64,000 bases of DNA from Verrucomicrobiia bacterium. Its GTDB lineage: Bacteria; Verrucomicrobiota; Verrucomicrobiia; Limisphaerales; JAEYXS01. Of this stretch, positions 42,588 to 52,542 are shown piece after piece. Position 1 is the first letter of the stretch. Each line of letters begins with the position of its first letter. The position numbers and the translations under genes are program-made. The stretch lies in NCBI GenBank assembly GCA_036405135.1, contig DASWYF010000033.1:64001-128000 (forward strand), in the 5' to 3' direction. Under the pieces are notes generated by a model, which was given only the letters and a program-made list of their open reading frames with translations, did no database searches and was not told where the DNA came from.

Positions 42588-42614
42588 CTGGAATCTGTTG
42601 GCCCTTTGGGCCAA
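42577..42614 (-). repeat. Right terminal inverted repeat
   Basis: Ends in the palindrome TTGGCCCTTTGGGCCAA (42598-42614); inverted copy of 41953-41991. It stops 3 bp before the LysR stop codon. Confidence 0.8.
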
Positions 42615-42617
42615 ATA

Positions 42618-43535
42618 TCAAAACAACACATTCTGGATAAACGCCTCCAACGGCTCTGCCCTTGGCAATCCTTTCCTCACCACCACCGCCAGTTCCCGCT
42701 CAAACATCGGCTTGATCAGAATGCGACGGACTGCACGGCGTTTCTCATACAGAGGCAAGACACGGTGCGGCACCAGACTTACGCCCAACCCTAACGAGAC
42801 GAGATTCACTATCGTATCAAAGCTGTCTAACTCCATCGCAGGCTCCAGCGGCCAGTTCTGTTTCTCCAGCCAGAGATTTAGCAGCCGGCCTGTGTTTCCA
42901 TTCGGATCCAGCATCAACCACCGCTGGCCTTGCAGTAACTTCTTGGCCTCACGTAATGTGAGATGCTTCCCCGCCTTCGTCATCGAAAAACCCGGTGGTG
43001 TGATCAACGTGAACTCATCGATAAAACGATGCGTTATCTCTAACCCGCGCGGCAACCGTCTTGGCGGACACAATAATCCCGCATCCAATGTCCTTGCTTC
43101 TAGCGCAGCAATGATCTCGTTGCTCGACTGCTGGGTAACGTGCAACTGCACGTTCGGAAACTTCCGTTGAAACGAAAAGAAATAACCCGGCAGATATGCC
43201 AGCCCGATGCTGCGTGCCACCCCGATGCGCAAGGTCTGTGGCACCAATTGAAACGCCTGCTGCAATTCATGCACCAGACTCTCCGTGGAATGCATGATCT
43301 CTCGCGACCGTTTCCACAACAATTCTCCCGCTGCCGTGAGATGCACGCGTCGCGTCGTCCGCTCGAAGAGTGCCACGCCCAACTGCTCCTCCATCCCCCG
43401 GATCTGTCGTGTGACTGCACTCTGCGTCAACCCCGCCTTCTGCGCTGCCTGCGTGAAACTCCCCGTTTCCGCCACGAGCTGGAACAGGCTCAAATCGTAG
43501 AGATCGAAAGGATGCTGATTCAGATATTCATGCAT
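42618..43535 (-). CDS. LysR family transcriptional regulator
   Basis: The 305-residue protein has the standard N-terminal winged helix-turn-helix (about 13-72: LFQLVAETGSFTQAAQKAG, SAVTRQIRGMEEQLGVALFE) and a periplasmic-binding-like effector domain. It is divergent from the ferredoxin gene with a 119-bp gap, the usual place for a LysR-controlled promoter. So it probably regulates the ferredoxin and itself; whether it also reaches the chromate transporter, which is on the opposite strand beyond, is uncertain. The effector cannot be predicted; CysB/Cbl-like specificity is possible but unproven. Confidence 0.93.
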   Translation of the reverse strand: MHEYLNQHPFDLYDLSLFQLVAETGSFTQAAQKAGLTQSAVTRQIRGMEEQLGVALFERTTRRVHLTAAGELLWKRSREIMHSTESLVHELQQAFQLVPQTLRIGVARSIGLAYLPGYFFSFQRKFPNVQLHVTQQSSNEIIAALEARTLDAGLLCPPRRLPRGLEITHRFIDEFTLITPPGFSMTKAGKHLTLREAKKLLQGQRWLMLDPNGNTGRLLNLWLEKQNWPLEPAMELDSFDTIVNLVSLGLGVSLVPHRVLPLYEKRRAVRRILIKPMFERELAVVVRKGLPRAEPLEAFIQNVLF

Positions 43536-43607
43536 TTATAACATCAATCTAATCATATTAATGAATTATGAGCAAATGAATGCTGCTGGCAGGATAGGGA
43601 CATGAAA

Positions 43608-43628
43608 ACCGGCTGGATGTCAGCCGGT
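43608..43628 (+). promoter_or_regulatory. Hairpin in the LysR-ferredoxin intergenic region
   Basis: ACCGGCTG (43608-43615) pairs perfectly with CAGCCGGT (43621-43628) around a GATGT loop, 26 bp before the ferredoxin ATG. It has no T tract, so it may be an operator dyad or leader structure rather than a terminator. Confidence 0.45.
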
Positions 43629-43654
43629 CATAAAACAAAAAAGAAAGAAAACCT

Positions 43655-43903
43655 ATGGCTTCACCAGAACTGCGGTTGCCGGAGAATGCACCCGGACCAT
43701 TCTATGTAACAAGCGAGTGCATCGACTGCGACTTGTGTCGTGAAGTGGCTCCGTCGATTTATCGGCGCAACGAAGAAGTAGGCACCACCGTCGTTTATCA
43801 TCAACCTGTGAATGCCGAAGAACGCGCCTTGGCTATCGAAGGCATGGACGGCTGCCCCGTCGAAGCCATCGGTTGTACCGAACCGATCACTCAACCTGCT
43901 TGA
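43655..43903 (+). CDS. Small [4Fe-4S] ferredoxin
   Basis: The 82-residue protein has one cluster motif, C-X2-C-X2-C (SECIDCDLC), and the fourth ligand in DGCPVEAIG, so a single [4Fe-4S] cluster of the monocluster ferredoxin type. Other cysteines are few, and a second cluster is absent. It would carry electrons in the cytoplasm for an unknown partner. It is divergent to the LysR gene and ends 7 bp before the convergent chrA stop. Confidence 0.9.
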   Translation: MASPELRLPENAPGPFYVTSECIDCDLCREVAPSIYRRNEEVGTTVVYHQPVNAEERALAIEGMDGCPVEAIGCTEPITQPA

Positions 43904-43910
43904 TTGAGGC

Positions 43911-45272
43911 TCACATCCCTAGCAGCAGCTTGTAGATTACACCCATCATCCCCGCACCCAGCACCACGGGGATGATGTCCCATTTCCACTTCACCATCCC
44001 CACGAACGTCACGAGGCTTACCACCACCGCAAACCAATCCACCGTTTGCGGCGCAGGAAAAAGCACGTGCAATCCCAGCCACACGGCGAGATTCAGGATC
44101 ACACCGACCACAGCGGCTGTTACGGCGGAGAGAGATGCGGTGAGGCTATCCTTGCCACGTAATTGCTCGATGTGCGGCGCACCAAGAAAGATCCAAAGGA
44201 AGCACGGCAGGAATGTCACCCATGTGGTGATGAAAGCGCCCAGTGTTGCTCCCATCATAGGTGATAATGTTCCCGGTTGATTCCAACCGCCGAGAAACCC
44301 GACGAACTGCAGCACCATGATCAGCGGTCCCGGGGTCGTCTCAGCGAGGCCCAATCCATCCAGCATCTGCCCCGCCGTGAGCCATTGGTAATTTTCCACC
44401 GCCTGCTGCGAGACATACGGCAGCACCGCATAAGCACCACCGAAGGTGACCATCGCAGCTTTGCTGAAGAAGAGCCCTTGTTTCACCAGAGTGTGATCCC
44501 AGCCCAAGCTCACACCGAGCAGCAACACCGGTGTCCACCACAGCGCGAGACAAACCGCGCAAACCTTGAGCGCCCGCGCGAGTGAAGGTTTCGCGTGGTC
44601 AGGTGTGGAAGATTCATCACTGATAAGCGCGGTCTTTCCGTCCTTCTTGCTGGCATGCCCCTTCAAGATTAGAAACTTATCCCGCCAATATTTCCCACCG
44701 AAGTAACCCACAGTCGCCGCTCCCGCGATGATGACCGGAAACGGCACATGCAGAAAAAAGATGCCGATGAACGCCACCGTCGCCAGCGCCCACATGACAT
44801 TATTCTTCAACACCTTCTGCCCGATGCGGATGACCGCCGCCATCACGATCGCCAGCACCGCCGGTTTCAGTCCGTAAAAAATCGCCTCGATCCACGGCAC
44901 TTTTCCGTACTGCACATAAACAAAACTCAACGCCCATAAGATGAACATGGACGGCAGCACAAACAGCGCCCCCGCCACGATGCCACCCCAGGTGCGATGC
45001 AACAGCCAGCCAATGTAAGTAGCAAGCTGCTGCGCCTCCGGCCCCGGCAGCAGCATGCAATAATTCAACGCGTGCAGGAACCGGCTATCGCTGATCCAGC
45101 GCCGCTTCTCCACCAGCTCAGTGTGCATGATGGCGATTTGTCCCGTAGGCCCGCCGAAACTGATGAAGCCGAGCTTGAGCCAAAACCGGAACGCCTCTGC
45201 AAAAGTCGGCGGCCGTGGCGGCTCACTGAGTACCACCTTCGTTTCATTGCCGCTGTTATCCACGTTGCTCAT
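43911..45272 (-). CDS. chrA: Chromate transporter ChrA (two-domain)
   Basis: The 453-residue protein has two homologous halves, each with an FGG motif and a PGP motif: FISFGGPTGQIAI and MLLPGPEAQQ in the first, VTFGGAYAVLPYV and ETTPGPLIM in the second. This is the CHR superfamily long form with about 12 membrane helices. Characterised members export chromate by proton-coupled antiport; some family members may move other anions such as sulfate. A hydrophilic linker (GHASKKDGKTALISDESST) joins the halves. The start matches the family; no Shine-Dalgarno sequence is obvious. Confidence 0.95.
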   Translation of the reverse strand: MSNVDNSGNETKVVLSEPPRPPTFAEAFRFWLKLGFISFGGPTGQIAIMHTELVEKRRWISDSRFLHALNYCMLLPGPEAQQLATYIGWLLHRTWGGIVAGALFVLPSMFILWALSFVYVQYGKVPWIEAIFYGLKPAVLAIVMAAVIRIGQKVLKNNVMWALATVAFIGIFFLHVPFPVIIAGAATVGYFGGKYWRDKFLILKGHASKKDGKTALISDESSTPDHAKPSLARALKVCAVCLALWWTPVLLLGVSLGWDHTLVKQGLFFSKAAMVTFGGAYAVLPYVSQQAVENYQWLTAGQMLDGLGLAETTPGPLIMVLQFVGFLGGWNQPGTLSPMMGATLGAFITTWVTFLPCFLWIFLGAPHIEQLRGKDSLTASLSAVTAAVVGVILNLAVWLGLHVLFPAPQTVDWFAVVVSLVTFVGMVKWKWDIIPVVLGAGMMGVIYKLLLGM

Positions 45273-45486
45273 CTATCAGTTCGGAGGAATCTGGTTGTGA
45301 ATCGATCTTCTGACAACGGGGAATATGGTCCAGAGTCGATTCGTCACACATCTGTAACTAAAAAACTGCTAACGCCTCCACTCTTAGTGAAGAGTCAAAC
45401 TCAAGCGATCAGCCTGCTGCCTAAGCACAATACTTAAAGAGTTGGGCATCCGCTATGAAATGCCGGATAAGATCGTATCGAGCGGT

Positions 45487-45885
45487 TCACTTCTCGAAGC
45501 TCGTGACGAACATCCAGAGAGACACGCAAGTAAGCCCAGTCAAAGGAATCAATAGAAAACCAGAAATTGCCAGCGCGCAGGTCGCTACGGTTTTATTGTC
45601 GCCAGTCTTACGTGCGCGCCAGGCAAAAAAGAGACACCAAGGAGCGCTTAAAAAGAAAAGCGCCGTCACCAAAATGCTCACAACAATTTGGAGATGATTT
45701 TTCCATTCGCCTAAAGCCGCTAGGCCGATAAGTGCGATACCCGGAATAAGCGTGAGCATCAAGGCAGAGGAAGCCGAGGCTGGCTTGTATCGGCTGCGCC
45801 AACCAAGAATAGCGCCAACGCTAACTAGCAATATTGGCATACAGAGAAACAGACGGAAAAGGGCAATTTTGGTTTCTGGCTCCAT
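45487..45885 (-). CDS. Hypothetical small membrane protein behind ruvB
   Basis: The 132-residue protein has four predicted membrane helices (about 8-27, 40-58, 66-90, 103-125) with short loops and no recognisable motif. The start lies only 2 bp from the ruvB stop, so it is the third gene of a GNAT-ruvB-hypothetical operon and translationally linked to ruvB. Whether this reflects function or just compact packing is unknown. Confidence 0.7.
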   Translation of the reverse strand: MEPETKIALFRLFLCMPILLVSVGAILGWRSRYKPASASSALMLTLIPGIALIGLAALGEWKNHLQIVVSILVTALFFLSAPWCLFFAWRARKTGDNKTVATCALAISGFLLIPLTGLTCVSLWMFVTSFEK

Positions 45886-45887
45886 CG

Positions 45888-46907
<1,020 letters not shown>

Positions 46908-46946
46908 GTCGCGAAGAATGGGGAAGGGTGCGTGAGCGGGCAAGTC

Positions 46947-47366
46947 CTAAGCGCGTCGAATCACTCGCTTATCCCGTGCCAAGAGCCATGCTTGCGGATG
47001 ATGCTCGAAGCCGATGTGAGGGTAGTAACTGACCGCTGCGGGAGCCGAGAGCAATATGAGCGAGCAGCGAGGACCGAGCTTGCTCTGCGTGAGAGCGATC
47101 AATTCACGACCGATGCCTTGTTTCTGATACGTTTCATCCACTGCCAAGTCCGAGAGGTAACAGCAGTAGTGAAAATCGGTGACGGAGCGTGCGATACCTA
47201 CAAGCTTGTCGCCATCCCAGCACGTTGCGGTGAGGTCGGTGTGGTCCAGCATCCCTTGCAGACAGGCATCGTCGCTGAGCGGGCGGCGAACACCGAGCGC
47301 GCAACGGCTCAAAACATCGCGGAACTGTTCGAGAGAGATTTTAGCGTCCGTGGAATAGCTCAGCAT
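46947..47366 (-). CDS. GNAT family N-acetyltransferase
   Basis: The 139-residue protein has the GNAT fold with acetyl-CoA loop motif Q-K-Q-G-I-G in YQKQGIGRELI, preceded by LSDLAVDETY. A C-terminal YYPHIGFEHH gives the common GF-x-x-H ending. The ATG at 47366 is preferred because upstream codons (to 47459) would overlap the divergent ceramidase-like gene. It acetylates an unknown amine. It lies 39 bp upstream of the chosen ruvB start and probably shares the transcript. Confidence 0.85.
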   Translation of the reverse strand: MLSYSTDAKISLEQFRDVLSRCALGVRRPLSDDACLQGMLDHTDLTATCWDGDKLVGIARSVTDFHYCCYLSDLAVDETYQKQGIGRELIALTQSKLGPRCSLILLSAPAAVSYYPHIGFEHHPQAWLLARDKRVIRRA

Positions 47367-47462
47367 GGATGGAGCGTAATGAGGGTTGATGATGCATTCA
47401 ATGCTTTGACGTGAGTGAATGATTGAGGAATGCTGTGCGTCACTGATCACCCGGAGCATCGC

Positions 47463-48812
47463 ATGAAAATCATCGCCTGTTTGATCCTGAGTTTTTCACT
47501 GGCTATCACGGCTTTTTCTTCTGATTACCAAGCTGGTGTGGGCCGGGCGGACATCACGCCGAAGGAACCGATCTGGCTCGCGGGTTATGCGAGTCGAAAC
47601 AAACCATCCGAGGGCATCGACCAGAAACTGAACGTGAAGGCGCTAGCGTTGAAAGATGCTGCAGGAGCGCTCACGGTCATCGTCTGTGCGGATACGATCG
47701 GGACAGCGCGGGAATTCACCGACAGAATCGCAGGACGTTTGGCGGAGAAGCATAAGCTTCCGCGCGAACGGTTTCTTTTCGCCGCCTCGCACAGCCACAA
47801 CACACCGGTGATCTACGGCAACTTGAAAGATATGTATGGGCTGGAAGGTGAGAATCTGGCCGTAGTGAAGCGTTACACGCAGTTCTTTGAGGATCAGGCC
47901 GTGGCTGCAGCAGAACAGGCGTTGAATTCTTTGGAGCCAGTAAAGCTGAAATACGCGGAAGGGAATGCGGGGTTCGCGGGGAATCGCCGTGAGTTTGGTC
48001 CGGCGGGGGTTAAGTTCGGCATCAACGCGACCGGTGCGGTGGAACATTCGGTGCCGGTGCTGCGAATTGAAAAGCCGGACGGCTCGCTGAAATCCATTTT
48101 GCTCGGTTATGCCTGCCATTGCACGACGCCGGGGCAGGAATACAAAGTCTCGGGCGATTGGGCGGGCTATGCGCAGGAATATCTGGAGCTGACATATCCC
48201 GGCGCGAGCGCGCTGTTCATCACCGGTTGCGGTGCAGATGCGAATCCAAATCCGCGTGGGTCATTTCACTACGCACGCCAGCATGGACTGGCCTTGGCCG
48301 GTTCTGTTGCCCGTGTGCTCAATGAACCGATGAAGGAAGTGAAAGGGAACATCACCGCCAAGCTGACGAATGTGGATCTGCCCATCGGCACGCCTCCGGG
48401 CAAGGCTTACTACGAAGTGATGCTCACGAACAAAGCGCCTGCCGTTCAACGCTATGCGCAGCGGCACATTGGGATGATGGAGCGCAACGAGCCGTTCATG
48501 AAATCGTATCCATGTCCGGTGCAAGTGTTCCGCTTCGGCAACGATCTCACGATGATCTCGCTCGGTGGTGAGGTGGTGGTGGATTACACGCATCGTTTGA
48601 AGCGCGAGTTGCCGCAGGAGAAGCTGTGGGTGTCTGCCTATTGCAACGACGTCTTCGCCTACGTGCCATCCATGCGGATCCTGACGGAAGGCGGTTACGA
48701 GGCGGACTTCAACCTGATCTATTACAGCATTCCTTACCGCTTCACACCACAGGTGGAGGATATTTTGGTAAAGGCGATCAAGGGGATGGTGACGGAAACG
48801 GCTACGAAGTAA
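47463..48812 (+). CDS. Exported neutral/alkaline ceramidase-like protein
   Basis: The 449-residue protein has a signal peptide (cleavage near AFSSDY) and the N-terminal domain of neutral ceramidases: AGVGRADITPKEPIWLAGYA, zinc ligands in ASHSHNTP and GYACHCT, and GCGADANPNPRG. In real ceramidases the last segment carries the catalytic Ser; here I see Cys-Gly-Ala instead, so the activity may differ. Members of this shorter group are common in this phylum and are only called ceramidases by homology. The start ATG at 47463 gives the signal peptide. It is divergent to the GNAT gene and convergent with waaA. Confidence 0.85.
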   Translation: MKIIACLILSFSLAITAFSSDYQAGVGRADITPKEPIWLAGYASRNKPSEGIDQKLNVKALALKDAAGALTVIVCADTIGTAREFTDRIAGRLAEKHKLPRERFLFAASHSHNTPVIYGNLKDMYGLEGENLAVVKRYTQFFEDQAVAAAEQALNSLEPVKLKYAEGNAGFAGNRREFGPAGVKFGINATGAVEHSVPVLRIEKPDGSLKSILLGYACHCTTPGQEYKVSGDWAGYAQEYLELTYPGASALFITGCGADANPNPRGSFHYARQHGLALAGSVARVLNEPMKEVKGNITAKLTNVDLPIGTPPGKAYYEVMLTNKAPAVQRYAQRHIGMMERNEPFMKSYPCPVQVFRFGNDLTMISLGGEVVVDYTHRLKRELPQEKLWVSAYCNDVFAYVPSMRILTEGGYEADFNLIYYSIPYRFTPQVEDILVKAIKGMVTETATK

Positions 48813-48823
48813 GTCGGGTTACT

Positions 48824-50113
48824 TCACGGAATCTTCGTGAGCAGCATGTCGATGGTGCGCTGGGTGGCACCTTGATTTTGCTTCACCACAGCCAATCCAT
48901 TACGGCCGAGTTCTTCGCGTTTGGTCGGATTGTGCAGCAGGTCGGCCAGCACACGCTCGAGTTCCGCAACATCCTTCACTTGCACTGCGCCATTGGCTTG
49001 TAAAAACGCACGCACGATACTGGTGAAGTTCTGCATGTTGGGCCCGAACGTCATCGCCTTGCCTAGGGCAGCAGGTTCGATCGGGCTTTGACCGCCATTT
49101 GCCGTGATGCTCTTGCCGACGAAAACGACGGTGGCATGCTCGTAAAAAAAGACCAGTTCACCCGTGCTGTTCACCAGCAGGCAATCTGACTTCTGCGGTG
49201 CATCAAGCCCATTGAGTTCGCTGCGCAGTGTCACCTTCAAACCCAAGGCATTGAGATCCGCCAATGCTTCATGGGCACGCTCGAAATGACGCGGCACCAA
49301 GACAAGGAAAAGATCGGGATGCTGTTGCCGTAAGCGCAGGAAGATATCACCGAGGATTTTCTCCTCACCCGGAAATGTACTACCGCCCAGCAGGATGGGT
49401 GCGTCCGATTTCACACCCAAGGAAGCGAGCAGGGTGGGGACATCGATGGGACGTTTCGTAGGCAGATGGACAGCATCGAACTTCAGGTTGCCAAACACAT
49501 GCACGGTTTCTGGGCGGCAGCCGATCTCACGCAGGCGCACAGAATCTTCTTCATTCTGCGCGCCGATGCCTTGGAATGATTTGAACAAAGGCGCGAAGAG
49601 GAAGCTGAACCGGCGATAACCGCGATAGGAACGCTCGGAGACGCGGGCATTTACAAGGAAACGCGGAATGTCACGGCGTTGCAATTCCCACAAGAAGTTC
49701 GGCCAGATCTCCGCCTCGATAAGCGCGACGGCAACCGGCTGGATGCGATTCAAAGCGCGCTTTACGAAGGGCAGGAAATCGACGGGGTAATAGACCTTCT
49801 CAATGTCTTCGGGCAGGCGTTTGCGGAGTTCACCCATGCCCGTGCTGGTGGTGGTGGAGACGATGATGCGGTATTGCGGTGCACGCTGGCGCAGATCGCG
49901 GATGACCTGCGCGCAGATGTTCACCTCACCCACGCTTACCGCATGCAGCCAGATGGCGGGGCGCTTCGGGTCTGCGGGCGGCAAATCTTCATAACGGCCG
50001 AAGCGCTGCTTGAAGCCCGCCTGCCAGTTGCCCCGTCGCCACATCTTCCAGAAATAGTACGGCGCACTAAGGCAGAAGAAGATGACGAACAGTATGTTAT
50101 ATAAAAACCGCAT
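48824..50113 (-). CDS. waaA: 3-deoxy-D-manno-octulosonic acid transferase
   Basis: The 429-residue protein has an N-terminal membrane helix (MRFLYNILFVIFFCLSAPYY), then IWLHAVSVGEV, VSTTTSTGMG and EAEIWPNFLWE of the N-terminal KdtA domain. The C-terminal GT30 half has FVGKSITANGGQSPIEPAA, which binds CMP-Kdo. It attaches Kdo to lipid A on the cytoplasmic side of the inner membrane, showing that the organism makes LPS. The ATG at 50113 is chosen; the longer frame would begin before the membrane helix. The lipid A and Kdo synthesis genes are not in the window. Confidence 0.96.
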   Translation of the reverse strand: MRFLYNILFVIFFCLSAPYYFWKMWRRGNWQAGFKQRFGRYEDLPPADPKRPAIWLHAVSVGEVNICAQVIRDLRQRAPQYRIIVSTTTSTGMGELRKRLPEDIEKVYYPVDFLPFVKRALNRIQPVAVALIEAEIWPNFLWELQRRDIPRFLVNARVSERSYRGYRRFSFLFAPLFKSFQGIGAQNEEDSVRLREIGCRPETVHVFGNLKFDAVHLPTKRPIDVPTLLASLGVKSDAPILLGGSTFPGEEKILGDIFLRLRQQHPDLFLVLVPRHFERAHEALADLNALGLKVTLRSELNGLDAPQKSDCLLVNSTGELVFFYEHATVVFVGKSITANGGQSPIEPAALGKAMTFGPNMQNFTSIVRAFLQANGAVQVKDVAELERVLADLLHNPTKREELGRNGLAVVKQNQGATQRTIDMLLTKIP

Positions 50114-50231
50114 CAGAACCGCCCCGTATGTGTCAAAAATGGGAGAGTCTGACAAAGTAAATCGCAGGCAAGCGTTTCGCGGGGGTGACTTTTGAATTCA
50201 TTTTGACCTCCACCTGTGACAGCATCGAGAT

Positions 50232-51626
50232 ATGAAACCTTCTCCATCCTTGAGGCGTCTCATGCTTTGGAACATGAAACTTTTTTCTATCTTCAGCGCG
50301 GTGATGCTTTGTCTTTTGGCGGTCTCAACGGCGATCCATGCTGCGGAGGCGAAGAAACCAAATGTCATCCTCATCATGGCGGATGACTTGGGCTATGAAA
50401 CGATCGGGGCGAATGGCGGCACGTCTTATCCTACGCCGCATCTCGACAAGCTCGCCAAGGAAGGCGTGCGCTTCACCCAATGCTATGTGCAACCGCTCTG
50501 CACGCCTACGCGGGTGCAGTTGATGACGGGGAAGTATAACATCCGCAACTACTCCACGTTCGGCCAGATGGATCCGAAAGCCGTGACGTTTGGCAACCTC
50601 TTCAAGCAAGCTGGTTACGCCACCACCATCGCGGGTAAATGGCAACTTGGTCAGGACCCGGAACTGCCGAAGAAGTATGGCTTCGAGGAACATTGCCTCT
50701 GGCAGCACACACATCGCCCGCCGCGCTATGCCAATCCCGGCCTCGAGATCAACGGTGTGAAAAAGGATTACAGCAATGGTGAATACGGACCGGATGAGGT
50801 GAACCGTTACGTGCTGGATTTCATCGCACGTAAGAAAGACGCGCCATTCTTCGTTTACTATCCCCTGATGCTCACGCACTCGCCGTATCAACCCACGCCG
50901 GACAGCAAGGATTGGGATCCGAAAGCGATCGGCGAGAACGTGAACAAGAATGAAAAGCACTTCGGCGAGATGGTCACCTACATGGACAAGCTCATCGGCC
51001 AGATCATCGCGCAACTCGACAAGCAGGGCTTGCGCGAGAACACGCTCGTGATCTTCCTCGGCGATAACGGCACTGGCTCAGGCACCAAGTCTATGATGGG
51101 CAGCAAAGTGGTCATCGGCGGCAAAGGCAAGACGACGGATGCCGGTATGCATGTACCGCTCATTGTGAACTGGCCCGCCAAAGCCGCGAAAGGCAAAGTC
51201 TCCGACGACCTCGTGGACAGCACGGATTTTCTCCCGACCATCTGCGATGCCGCAGGCATCAAGCTGTCCAAAGACTTCGTGACCGATGGCCGCAACTTTC
51301 TGCCGCAAGTGCGCGGCGAGAAAGGCCAGCCGCGTGAATGGGTTTATTCCTGGTATGCGCCTTACGCGGAGAACTTGCGCGAGATGGCGTTCACCTCTCG
51401 CTATAAATTGTATCGCAACGGCAACTTCTACGACCTGACGAAAGACTTGGAGGAGAAGAATCCGCTGAAGGTGAGTGATCTGACTGGAGATGCCGCCAGC
51501 TCGGCAAAGCTGCTGCAAGGCGCCTTGGCGAAATATGAGAAAGCGCGTCCCGCGTCTTTGCCACAGCCGGGCGCGGATACTGGCGAGGGTAAAAAGGCCA
51601 AGAAAAAGAAAAAGCAGGACGAATAA
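50232..51626 (+). CDS. Exported sulfatase (formylglycine-type)
   Basis: The 464-residue protein has a signal peptide (either from the first ATG or from MKLFSIF at residue 15) and the alkaline-phosphatase-like core: [20 protein letters not shown] with the metal-binding Asp pair, the active-site motif C-T-P-T-R at Cys90 (converted to formylglycine in family members), AGKWQLGQ, and [10 protein letters not shown]. The C-terminal tail is Lys-rich ([11 protein letters not shown]). It hydrolyses sulfate esters of an unknown glycan. No sulfatase-maturing radical SAM enzyme is adjacent; the 5544-6758 radical SAM protein is not an obvious match. Confidence 0.93.
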   Translation: MKPSPSLRRLMLWNMKLFSIFSAVMLCLLAVSTAIHAAEAKKPNVILIMADDLGYETIGANGGTSYPTPHLDKLAKEGVRFTQCYVQPLCTPTRVQLMTGKYNIRNYSTFGQMDPKAVTFGNLFKQAGYATTIAGKWQLGQDPELPKKYGFEEHCLWQHTHRPPRYANPGLEINGVKKDYSNGEYGPDEVNRYVLDFIARKKDAPFFVYYPLMLTHSPYQPTPDSKDWDPKAIGENVNKNEKHFGEMVTYMDKLIGQIIAQLDKQGLRENTLVIFLGDNGTGSGTKSMMGSKVVIGGKGKTTDAGMHVPLIVNWPAKAAKGKVSDDLVDSTDFLPTICDAAGIKLSKDFVTDGRNFLPQVRGEKGQPREWVYSWYAPYAENLREMAFTSRYKLYRNGNFYDLTKDLEEKNPLKVSDLTGDAASSAKLLQGALAKYEKARPASLPQPGADTGEGKKAKKKKKQDE

Positions 51627-51674
51627 GACGAATCTGGTGTTGGCTTTTACGATTTTCTCAGTGACCTTCGCGAC

Positions 51675-52541
51675 GTGCTGTTGAGTATTTCGCACATCAC
51701 GCTTTATCGCTACGACCAACCGGTCGCTTTGGGAACCCATCGCCTTATGGTTCGGCCGCTGGAGGGACATGACGTTCAGATCCGATCCTCCACGCTGAAA
51801 ATCTCGCCTACTGCACGGGTCCGTTGGATTCACGACGTCTTTGGCAATTCCATAGCGCTTGCCGATTTTCTGGAACCAGCCGCCGAGCTGCGCGTGGAAA
51901 GTGCTGTCAAAGTCGAGCAATACAACACGAACCCTTTTGATTTTGTGTTGGACCCGTCAGCCGTTGAGCTGCCATTCAATTATTCTGTAAACGAATTCCC
52001 GGATGTGGCTCCTTACTTGCAACGTCAGCATCCGGAGGATGAAGAGCTCTTGCGGCACTGGCTGCGACCTTTTTTGAGGGTTAATGGAAGCGCGCGGACA
52101 CTGGATTTTCTTATAGCCTTGAACAAATCCGTTCCGATCTTCTTCAACTACCGGCGGCGCGAGGAACATGGCGTGCAAAGTCCCGGTCAGACATTGCGTT
52201 ACCGCTCCGGTTCATGTCGGGATTTTGCGCTGCTTTTAATGGAAGCGGCACGGATAATGGGCTTGGCCGCCCGTTTCGTAAGCGGATACATGTGCCAGTC
52301 TGCCAGCGGCGTGCATCAGGCAGCCTTGGGTGCGACCCACGCCTGGACCGAGATCTATCTGCCGGGAGCGGGCTGGAAAGGTTTTGACCCGACGTGTGGC
52401 ATCCTCGCAGCAGATTCACATGTAAGGGTCGCAGTCACGCGATTGCCTTCACAGGCGGTGCCGGTCGGCGGCAGTTTCACGGGAAATTCTGTGCATTACC
52501 GGGGATTGCAAGTGATGGTGGACGCTCGCGTAGTGGAGTAA
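51675..52541 (+). CDS. Transglutaminase-like cysteine protease family protein
   Basis: The 288-residue protein has the N-terminal beta domain of bacterial transglutaminase-like proteins (SISHITLYRYDQPV) and a catalytic core with Cys in SGSCRDFALL, His in ATHAWTEIY and Asp in GFDPTCG. There is no signal peptide, so it is cytoplasmic. Members are often encoded with alpha-E and circularly permuted ATP-grasp proteins, but none is here. The start is GTG at 51675, 49 bp behind the sulfatase stop. It converges with the ligase gene leaving one base between the stops. Confidence 0.9.
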   Translation: MLLSISHITLYRYDQPVALGTHRLMVRPLEGHDVQIRSSTLKISPTARVRWIHDVFGNSIALADFLEPAAELRVESAVKVEQYNTNPFDFVLDPSAVELPFNYSVNEFPDVAPYLQRQHPEDEELLRHWLRPFLRVNGSARTLDFLIALNKSVPIFFNYRRREEHGVQSPGQTLRYRSGSCRDFALLLMEAARIMGLAARFVSGYMCQSASGVHQAALGATHAWTEIYLPGAGWKGFDPTCGILAADSHVRVAVTRLPSQAVPVGGSFTGNSVHYRGLQVMVDARVVE

Positions 52542-52542
52542 A

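Larger units (their letters stand above)
41953..42614. mobile_element. IS200-like element bounded by 38-39 bp hairpin-rich inverted repeats
   Basis: The left end (41953-41991) and right end (42577-42614, inverted) align over 38-39 bases with about four differences. Each holds a short palindrome of the type TTGGCCC-loop-GGGCCAA and the common core GATTCCAGCCCA. Inside these come further hairpins, two on the left and two on the right, flanking the transposase gene. Ends built of palindromes plus a Y1 transposase fit the REP/RAYT or IS200 style more than a classical DDE element. It sits in the 676-bp gap between two convergent genes without damaging either. No target-site duplication is evident. 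Confidence 0.75.

Noticed and set aside
41953-42614. Composite transposon or genomic island boundary
   Set aside because: Only one small element with no cargo; genes on both sides look like ordinary chromosomal genes.
42583-43170. 195-codon plus-strand frame after the IS200-like element
   Set aside because: Antisense to the LysR gene and lacks protein-like features.
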